NCBI GenBank assembly: GCA_002336465.1
Contig: DDEP01000013.1
Location: forward strand, 1-6,152
Source: Pedobacter sp. UBA1951
GTDB lineage: Bacteria; Bacteroidota; Bacteroidia; Sphingobacteriales; Sphingobacteriaceae
Reading direction: 5' to 3'
DNA: 6,152 nt
Shown one piece after another: positions 1 through 4,966 of this stretch. Positions within the stretch are counted from its first letter, which is position 1. Each line of letters starts with the position of its first letter. The notes beneath the pieces were generated by a model. It ran no database searches. It was not told the origin of the DNA and saw nothing but the letters and a program-made list of their open reading frames with translations. Made by a program: the position numbers and the translations under genes.

Positions 1-692
1 CCCGAAGATTGCTGACTCAATCTGTCAAAATACATTTGCACCCAAGGCGGTATGCCCGAAATCAACGTCATATCTTGGTTGATGGTTTCTTCTACGATCG
101 CATCTACTTTTTGCTCCCAATCTTCTATACAATTGGTTTCATAGCTTGGCAAACGGTTTTTTTGAAGATAAGCAGGCACCAAATGTGCAACAATACCTGA
201 TAAACGACCAGTCTTGATACCATTCTTAATACTTAAGATTGGGCTTCCTTGCAGAAAAATCATTTTACCATTTACAAAATCAGCTTTTCCCGTTTCATGC
301 ACATAAGTCAACAAAGCGTTTCTTGCGGCTTTAATATGCTCAGGCATCGATTCTTTAGAAATAGGGATATATTTTACCCCTGAAGTGGTTCCTGATGTCT
401 TTGCAAAATATTGCGGTTTACCTTTCCAGAGCACATTTTCTTCTCCCTCAACAACACGGTCTATATAGGTTTTTAGTCCTTCGTAATCTCTTATCGGAAC
501 ATGTGCTTTAAAATCGTGGTAATTATTTATAGAAGTAAACTGATGATCTTTACCAAAAGCCGTATGCTGAGCATTCTTTACCAACTGCACCAAGGTCTGT
601 TCTTGTGCTGCAACAGCATTGTATTTCCATTTATTGATCTGTTTTACTACCCACGCTGCAAAGGGTTTACTTAATGCTGATTTTAATCCCAT
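1..692 (-). CDS. GH3 auxin-responsive promoter family protein, N-terminal part (runs off left edge)
   Basis: The frame stays open from ATG at 692 to the window edge, giving 230 complete codons with no stop; full-length bacterial GH3 proteins are about 500 residues, so more than half is missing. The recognisable signature is TSGTTSGVKYIP at residues 99-110, the Ser/Thr/Gly-rich ATP/AMP-binding loop of the ANL adenylating superfamily in its GH3 form. A second GH3-like motif, SGIPPWVQMYF, lies at residues 212-222. Plant GH3 enzymes adenylate an acyl acid (such as auxin or jasmonate) and join it to an amino acid; the bacterial substrates are not established. The start is supported by an AGGA (703-700) seven bases upstream and by the GH3-like N-terminus (KSALSKPFAAWVVKQINKW). 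It begins 33 bases after the upstream membrane-protein gene with no terminator between, so it is probably the last visible gene of that operon. Family call is firm; substrate unknown. Confidence 0.9.
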   Translation of the reverse strand, partial: MGLKSALSKPFAAWVVKQINKWKYNAVAAQEQTLVQLVKNAQHTAFGKDHQFTSINNYHDFKAHVPIRDYEGLKTYIDRVVEGEENVLWKGKPQYFAKTSGTTSGVKYIPISKESMPEHIKAARNALLTYVHETGKADFVNGKMIFLQGSPILSIKNGIKTGRLSGIVAHLVPAYLQKNRLPSYETNCIEDWEQKVDAIVEETINQDMTLISGIPPWVQMYFDRLSQQSS

Positions 693-725
693 ACACAATT
701 CCTGAGAATCTCGTTAAATTACAAA

Positions 726-1604
726 TTATACGATATTATGGATAATATCTGGATGCTCATCTCCTTTATACTCGCTCATGATTTTACGGTACGCTACCGC
801 AAAAAAAGCTGTGGTAAAGGGTACGATAACAAATGAGCTGAAAATAACTACAATTAAAGATATATATTGATTGATATTGTAATCGAATATCCAGTTGATC
901 AATTCAAAACCCATCCTTATTACGGCATAAAAGAATGCAAATACCACGGCCTGCACAGCAACAAGTCCTGCAAAAATCATTAAAAGCTTTACAAAGTTTC
1001 CTTTGGTTGTGGCCAAGCTTAGTTTAATGGATTCAAACGGTGGACTTTGTTTATCAAGAATAAAAAATGGATAAAAGATAATACGGATAAAAATAATGAA
1101 TACCGATAAGATTGCTATACCTACGGCTACATTTACAATCACATCTCCTACGGCTTTTAAATTACTGATCAAATCTTGATGGTAAAGGAATTTAATAACC
1201 CAATCTATGATGAAGAGCACGGGCATTAAAAGTACAACAATAAAAAATATACTTAAGCCAAAATACAAAGTACCCGCCAAAAATTTGATGACTTCTTTTC
1301 GAGTAGGCAAAGTATCTACAATCTGTATTTCTTCGTTTTCTGTATTGTCTAAAAGTCTAAGTATGTATTTGATGAGGCAAAGTTCAATTACGCAATAACA
1401 AAGGATAAAAATCAAAAGCATTACTGCTCTGATACCCACGTGCAGTTCTTCCAAGAAAAACGCCATTAACGTAGATGTAGATGCCGTTATAAAAACCAGA
1501 AAGCACAATGTAGCGATAGAAAAATAGTTATCACGTGTAACCTTCCAGGCTTGCATAACTACATCTTTAACCGCAAAAGTACTTTCTTTAAGATAGTTTA
1601 TCAT
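726..1604 (-). CDS. Polytopic (about six-helix) membrane protein of unknown function
   Basis: This 292-residue protein is strongly hydrophobic, with likely membrane segments near residues 28-51, 57-82, 107-135, 153-183, 204-230 and 247-272. The pattern after the fourth segment, FYPFFILDKQSPPFESIKLSLATTKGN (roughly 177-203), resembles the loop of YciC/DUF975-like membrane proteins and of the membrane domain of some glycerophosphodiester phosphodiesterases, in which an Arg/Pro/Asp-containing helix end is followed by a short amphipathic 'eSikLS...tkgn' segment. That likeness is from pattern memory only. No catalytic motif is visible and the C-terminus is short and acidic (KGDEHPD). Its ATG overlaps the stop of the upstream glycosyltransferase as ATGA, implying translational coupling. 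By context (inference) it may assist glycan or lipid handling by that enzyme. The N-terminus has no cleavable signal peptide that I can see. Confidence 0.85.
   Translation of the reverse strand: MINYLKESTFAVKDVVMQAWKVTRDNYFSIATLCFLVFITASTSTLMAFFLEELHVGIRAVMLLIFILCYCVIELCLIKYILRLLDNTENEEIQIVDTLPTRKEVIKFLAGTLYFGLSIFFIVVLLMPVLFIIDWVIKFLYHQDLISNLKAVGDVIVNVAVGIAILSVFIIFIRIIFYPFFILDKQSPPFESIKLSLATTKGNFVKLLMIFAGLVAVQAVVFAFFYAVIRMGFELINWIFDYNINQYISLIVVIFSSFVIVPFTTAFFAVAYRKIMSEYKGDEHPDIIHNIV
1601..1604 (-). other. ATGA start/stop overlap between glycosyltransferase and membrane-protein genes
   Basis: Read on the minus strand, the four bases are ATGA: ATG starts the membrane protein (1604-1602) and TGA ends the glycosyltransferase (1603-1601). 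This is a classic termination-reinitiation arrangement and supports stoichiometric co-expression of the two proteins. Confidence 0.9.
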
Positions 1605-2569
1605 GACATTTTAAATATAACTCTTTTTACAAGATCTTGCATAAAGCCCAAACCATAGGCTGTGAGCTGTATAAACGATGCAATAACACTCAAAAATGCA
1701 ATTTTTATTGATCTATTAACCTGCCAAGCATGAAAAAATATCAACAAAAAGTAAAGCAGCAGCAAAAAATTGCATACATATGCCAAAGGTCGGCAAAACA
1801 AATTGCAAACTATAGTGAACAACAAACCTAAGGTAAAAACAGCCGGGAAAAAATGAACTAGTTTTAACTCTGAAGGAAAATGTTTATAAATATTGATACG
1901 TGCTCTTCCGAAGAAATGCAATTGTTTGTAAAACTGCTTAAAGCTTGTACGACGTTTATGATAGACCTTGGCTTCGGGTATAAGCCCAATTTTAAATCCG
2001 TTTTCGTGTATGCGTATGCTGTATTCAATGTCTTCTCCCAAACGGGTTAGGATAAATCCACCTACTTTCTCATAAACCTCTCTTGAAATCCCCATATTAA
2101 AGCTACGTGGATGAAACTGACCGATATGCTTTTTATTTCCCCTTATTCCTCCAGTGGTAAAAGGAGAGGTCATTGCATAACTAATGGCTTTTTGTACAGG
2201 TGTAAAACTCTCATGAGCTGCATCTGGCCCTCCAAAAGCATCGAGATCATGTTCATAAAGGTAGTTCTTTACAATTTCAAGGTAATTAGAAGGAACTAAA
2301 ATATCTGAGTCGAAAATGATAAAATAATCGCCTTTAGCTCGTTCAAACCCAAAATTACGTGAAAAGCCTTGCCCTGAATTCTCTTTATAAAAATATTTTA
2401 TATCTAGTTTATCAGCATATGAGGCTATAATATTTTTTGCATCCTTAACTGAACCGTCTTCTATAACCAGCACCTCAAATTGTGTGTAGGTCTGTTTGCA
2501 TAAAGTTGCCAACAGTTCATTAATTTCCTGCGGACGGTTATATAGAGGTATAATGATGGAAAAAAACAT
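1601..2569 (-). CDS. Family 2 glycosyltransferase with C-terminal membrane helices (ExoA-like layout)
   Basis: The 322-residue protein opens with a GT-A/GT2 nucleotide-sugar domain: SIIIPLYNRP (4-13), VLVIEDGS (33-40) for the nucleotide, and the metal-binding DxD as FDSDIL with DSD at 87-89. The acceptor side has SPFTTGGIRG (135-144), NMGISREVYEKVGGF (158-172) and GED at 178-180, which supplies the likely catalytic base. A basic/aromatic stretch (YHKRRTSFKQFYKQLHFFGRARI, 203-225) sits where related enzymes carry a QxxRW-like element; it is not a canonical QxxRW. Three hydrophobic segments follow (about 238-257, 262-282, 288-310), so the enzyme should be membrane-anchored with its catalytic domain in the cytoplasm. 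The order of motifs resembles ExoA-type exopolysaccharide transferases. Donor and acceptor sugars cannot be told. ATG at 2569 places SIIIPLYN at the very N-terminus as usual for GT2; no clear Shine-Dalgarno precedes it. It lies downstream of another GT2 gene and is coupled to the next gene. Confidence 0.92.
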   Translation of the reverse strand: MFFSIIIPLYNRPQEINELLATLCKQTYTQFEVLVIEDGSVKDAKNIIASYADKLDIKYFYKENSGQGFSRNFGFERAKGDYFIIFDSDILVPSNYLEIVKNYLYEHDLDAFGGPDAAHESFTPVQKAISYAMTSPFTTGGIRGNKKHIGQFHPRSFNMGISREVYEKVGGFILTRLGEDIEYSIRIHENGFKIGLIPEAKVYHKRRTSFKQFYKQLHFFGRARINIYKHFPSELKLVHFFPAVFTLGLLFTIVCNLFCRPLAYVCNFLLLLYFLLIFFHAWQVNRSIKIAFLSVIASFIQLTAYGLGFMQDLVKRVIFKMS

Positions 2570-2576
2570 ATCTTGG

Positions 2577-2638
2577 GGCTGAAGGCAGAAAGACTAAAGA
2601 TCAAAGCACTTTTAGCTTTTAGCTCTAATCTTTAGGCT
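2577..2638. repeat. Head-to-head array of degenerate heptamers filling the gap between two glycosyltransferase genes
   Basis: On the plus strand four consecutive 7-mers start at 2577: GGCTGAA, GGCAGAA, AGACTAA, AGATCAA. After a 6-base centre AGCACT (2605-2610), four more of the same type run on the minus strand from 2638 down to 2611: AGCCTAA, AGATTAG, AGCTAAA, AGCTAAA. The two halves can pair: 2591-2607 matches the reverse complement of 2622-2638 at 14 of 17 positions, including a perfect 8-bp arm CTAAAGAT (2594-2601) with ATCTTTAG (2628-2635). The 68-base intergenic gap is almost wholly this array, and its last bases run into the upstream stop codon. It lacks a GC-rich stem and a U-tract, so it is not a convincing terminator. 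It could fold in the mRNA or be a dispersed intergenic repeat; its function is unknown. Confidence 0.65.
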
Positions 2639-3591
2639 CAATTAATTTCTTTTTCTATTAAATATTGGTTACGTTCTGGAGCATTGCGTGTCACCAATTC
2701 TGCAACAAAGCCTGTTAAGAACATTTGCGAACCCACAATAATAGCTACAAGAGCGATATAAAACAGAGGTTGTTCGGTAATTTCCCTTTTATAAGGAATA
2801 TGCATTGCAATATGGTATAGTTTTACGCCAATCATCCATAAAGCCATAATCGTACCCAATAAAAAGCTCAACACGCCCAATGAGCCAAAAAAATGCATAG
2901 GACGTTTACCAAATTTGCCCACAAAGAAAATAGACAGCAAATCTAAGAAGCCATTTACGAAACGGCTTAAACCAAACTTGGTTACACCATATTTACGGGC
3001 TCTGTGTTCTACTACCTGCTCTCCTATCTTACTAAATCCCGCCCATTTTGCAATTACCGGGATATATCTGTGCATCTCACCATATACTTCAATGGTTTTT
3101 ACCACATCGTTGCGATAAGCTTTTAAGCCACAATTAAAATCATTGAGCTTTATACCGCTCATTTTCCGTGTTGCAGCATTGAATAGTTTGGTAGGAATGG
3201 TTTTAGTAATGGGATCGTAACGTTTCTTCTTCCAGCCCGAAATCAAATCGTATTTTTCTTCCTTGATCCGTCTGTATAATTCTGGTATTTCATCAGGGCT
3301 ATCCTGTAGATCGGCATCCATGGTTATGACCACATCACCTTTTGTAGCTGCAAAACCTACGTTTAAAGCTGCAGATTTACCATAATTCCTCCTAAACTTA
3401 ATAGCGCGTACAGTTGAGTATTCCTCTTTAAGCTGATCAATTATCTGCCACGAATTATCCGTACTACCGTCATCAACAAATATAGCCTCGTAACTAAAGT
3501 TATTCGCAATCATTACATTATTAATCCACGCCATTAATTCGGGCAATGATTCTTCTTCATTAAATAAAGGAATTACGACTGATATATCCAT
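2638..3591 (-). CDS. Polyprenyl-phosphate glycosyltransferase, DPM1/GtrB/ArnC-like (GT2)
   Basis: The 317 residues match the usual length and layout of bactoprenyl-phosphate sugar transferases. The N-terminal GT-A domain shows SVVIPLFNEEESLPEL (4-19), FVDDGSTDNSW (38-48), RNYGKSAALNVGF (68-80) and the metal-binding MDADLQDSPDEIP (91-103). These are followed by the DPM1-type acceptor-loop motifs GWKKKRYDP (119-127), KLFNAATRK (135-143), NDFNCGLKAY (150-159) and EMHRYIPVIAKWAGF (172-186), then VVEHRARKYGVTKFG (193-207). Two membrane helices follow (about 233-255 and 276-298), as in GtrB, with the C-terminus TRNAPERNQYLIEK. The expected reaction is transfer of a nucleotide-activated sugar to undecaprenyl phosphate on the cytoplasmic face; the sugar is not predictable here. 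It is the first gene after a strong terminator and heads the left block. ATG at 3591 puts the first beta strand at the N-terminus. Confidence 0.93.
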   Translation of the reverse strand: MDISVVIPLFNEEESLPELMAWINNVMIANNFSYEAIFVDDGSTDNSWQIIDQLKEEYSTVRAIKFRRNYGKSAALNVGFAATKGDVVITMDADLQDSPDEIPELYRRIKEEKYDLISGWKKKRYDPITKTIPTKLFNAATRKMSGIKLNDFNCGLKAYRNDVVKTIEVYGEMHRYIPVIAKWAGFSKIGEQVVEHRARKYGVTKFGLSRFVNGFLDLLSIFFVGKFGKRPMHFFGSLGVLSFLLGTIMALWMIGVKLYHIAMHIPYKREITEQPLFYIALVAIIVGSQMFLTGFVAELVTRNAPERNQYLIEKEIN

Positions 3592-3617
3592 CTATGTTGA
3601 CTAACGTTAAGGTCTTT

Positions 3618-3668
3618 AAAAAACAACGTGCAAATTTCATCAAATAAATTGATAAAATCCGCACGTTG
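3618..3668 (-). terminator. Strong rho-independent terminator after the DUF4199-type gene
   Basis: In the minus-strand transcript the arm from 3668 to 3649 pairs with the arm from 3643 to 3624 over 20 consecutive positions around a 5-nt loop (3648-3644). The outer eight pairs are perfect Watson-Crick (CAACGTGC with GCACGTTG), and the inner twelve include three G-U wobbles. Six U residues follow directly (3623-3618). The wobbles are G-U only in the minus-strand RNA; in the opposite strand they would be A-C mismatches, and the U-tract is also on the minus side, so the orientation is clear. It lies 21 bases past the stop of the DUF4199-type gene and 26 bases before the ATG of the next gene, separating two transcription units. 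Confidence 0.9.
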
Positions 3669-3689
3669 ATAAACTTCTATTTGTAATTT

Positions 3690-4280
3690 TTATTGTTCTG
3701 AGGATTGCTCGTTAATTACATTAGCAAACGGATTAGGGTCGCTTTTCTTAAAAATCAACGCAAAGATCAAAGCACCTATAAAATACATTACCGCAGAAAT
3801 ACCAAAACCTACTATTGCTTGACCAAAACTTGGAGAGAATTGCTTTTCTAAGCTCTTTTCAGTGCTTTCAAGTGCTTTTGCTGTATCCTCATCACTTAAA
3901 CCTAATGATTTCATCGTACTTTCGCTCTTAGACATTACCATTTCTTTCATGGTTGTTGGATAAGAGGTATCTATGTATTTACCAAAAGCGATGTTGAAGA
4001 TGTACATAATGGCCATAGAAAGAAGAAAAGTTACAAAAATAGGTCCTAACGCTTGACCAAAAGTCCAGTAGCCTCCTGCTTTTTTTCTCATATCCAAACA
4101 GAAGAAAATAGCTAAAGCTATACCTATCAGCAAAGAGATGATGCCGTAAGTATATGAACCCATTATAGACGGCATGATATACCAGCTTATTAAAAAAATA
4201 ACGATATTGATAATGCCCCAAATTAGTCCATTTTTTAGTGCCTCACCTTTTAGGTTTACACTCGGTTGATCGTTTACCAT
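3690..4280 (-). CDS. DUF4199-type four-helix membrane protein
   Basis: The 196-residue protein has hydrophobic helices near residues 18-36, 44-62, 78-98 and 153-176, with a longer hydrophilic Lys/Glu/Ser-rich segment (about 101-150) between helices 3 and 4 that may form a short coiled or helical domain outside the membrane. The segment MRKKAGGYWTFGQALG (64-79), with basic residues followed by an aromatic-Gly-Gln motif just before helix 3, is typical of the DUF4199 family, which is common in Bacteroidetes and has no known function. The short N-terminus before helix 1 carries no signal peptide. It starts 11 bases after the upstream gene and ends just before a strong terminator, so it is the last gene of the right block. 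No enzymatic residues are evident. The family call is from motif memory and could be checked by profile search. Confidence 0.85.
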   Translation of the reverse strand: MVNDQPSVNLKGEALKNGLIWGIINIVIFLISWYIMPSIMGSYTYGIISLLIGIALAIFFCLDMRKKAGGYWTFGQALGPIFVTFLLSMAIMYIFNIAFGKYIDTSYPTTMKEMVMSKSESTMKSLGLSDEDTAKALESTEKSLEKQFSPSFGQAIVGFGISAVMYFIGALIFALIFKKSDPNPFANVINEQSSEQ

Positions 4281-4291
4281 AGCAAATTAAT

Positions 4292-4966
4292 TTATTTAGT
4301 TTTGTTAAATTTAGTAATTAAACTGTAAACTGCCACATCAAATGCTTTATTATTGCTAAACTTAATTAGGTCTTTAGCAATCTGCTCACTACCGTTGGGC
4401 TGAAGAAAGAAGGTCATAAAAGGAATAAAAAGCTCTTCCATTTCCTGACCTAAGTTTAAGATTTTAGCGTTTAAACAGATGTCTTCAACACTACTTTCGG
4501 CCAATTGTTGGTTGCTGATGATATCTTCGTAAATATGAAACTCATCCTGAAACTCATCTTCTTCTACCAATAAGAATTCTTTTAAAAAGTCTTCAAGTCC
4601 TGGTTTCAACTGTTCATCATTACACTCATTGATATACAACAACAGATTAAGCAGTTCTGTGCCTCTGTCTATTGTTTTTTCCTCTATGGTTTCCCATTCT
4701 TTAGAATCAAGATAATCGGCCTCAAGTCTGGTCACATCACTGGTAAAGAAATTGATCATGAGCAGATCAAACAATACTTCTCTTAATTCATCAAATTTTG
4801 GGTTATCATCTACCACTGCATCAAAAGCCTTTACTTTATCCATAAAATTGGCTTCCATAGCAAAAACAGGTAAAAGCCCTTCAACAAATGATTGCCCTTC
4901 TGTACCCTCTACTGCTGCATATTGATTAACTGCCTCTTCTAAGGCATTTTTTACATTGTTATTCAT
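4292..4966 (-). CDS. Hypothetical acidic, all-helical soluble protein
   Basis: I do not recognise this 224-residue protein. It has no signal peptide, no membrane helix and no nucleotide-binding or metal-binding motif. It is rich in Glu and Asp (for example LLVEEDEFQDEFHIYEDII, about 131-149) and in Leu/Phe spaced as in amphipathic helices, suggesting an all-alpha cytoplasmic protein, perhaps a repeat-like or adaptor protein. Its ATG at 4966 lies inside the end of the upstream pseudo-dihydroorotase gene (8-base overlap), and the DUF4199-type gene follows after 11 bases, so it is almost certainly co-transcribed with both. The tight coupling hints that it acts with one of its neighbours (inference). 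The uninterrupted frame and operon position argue that it is a real gene. Confidence 0.85.
   Translation of the reverse strand: MNNNVKNALEEAVNQYAAVEGTEGQSFVEGLLPVFAMEANFMDKVKAFDAVVDDNPKFDELREVLFDLLMINFFTSDVTRLEADYLDSKEWETIEEKTIDRGTELLNLLLYINECNDEQLKPGLEDFLKEFLLVEEDEFQDEFHIYEDIISNQQLAESSVEDICLNAKILNLGQEMEELFIPFMTFFLQPNGSEQIAKDLIKFSNNKAFDVAVYSLITKFNKTK
4959..4966 (-). other. 8-base gene overlap (pseudo-dihydroorotase end / hypothetical start)
   Basis: The hypothetical gene's ATG (4966-4964) precedes the TAA of the dihydroorotase homologue (4961-4959) in a different frame. Ribosomes ending the first gene can restart on the second, and no other initiation signal is obvious. Confidence 0.8.

Noticed and set aside
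9..200. Short plus-strand open frame at the left edge
   Set aside because: It is antisense to the GH3 coding region, which carries clear family motifs.
703..716. Near-palindrome GAGAATCTC between the membrane protein and GH3 genes
   Set aside because: The arms are only four bases around a single base; too short to claim an operator or hairpin.
2560..2566. Run of seven T on the minus strand right after the ATG of the second glycosyltransferase, a possible phase-variable tract
   Set aside because: Seven bases is short for slippage control, it encodes the ordinary FF of the first beta strand, and such runs are common in AT-rich DNA.
2577..2638. Heptamer array as an intrinsic terminator
   Set aside because: The stem is AT-rich with mismatches and a 14-base loop, and no U-tract follows on either strand.
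1207..3118. Three short plus-strand frames (1207-1398, 2111-2299, 2915-3118)
   Set aside because: All are antisense to strong membrane-protein or glycosyltransferase genes and have no motif or initiation signal.
3979..4221. 80-codon minus-strand frame inside the DUF4199-type gene
   Set aside because: It is an alternate frame of a convincing membrane protein gene; its Tyr/Phe/His-rich product looks like frame-shifted membrane codons.
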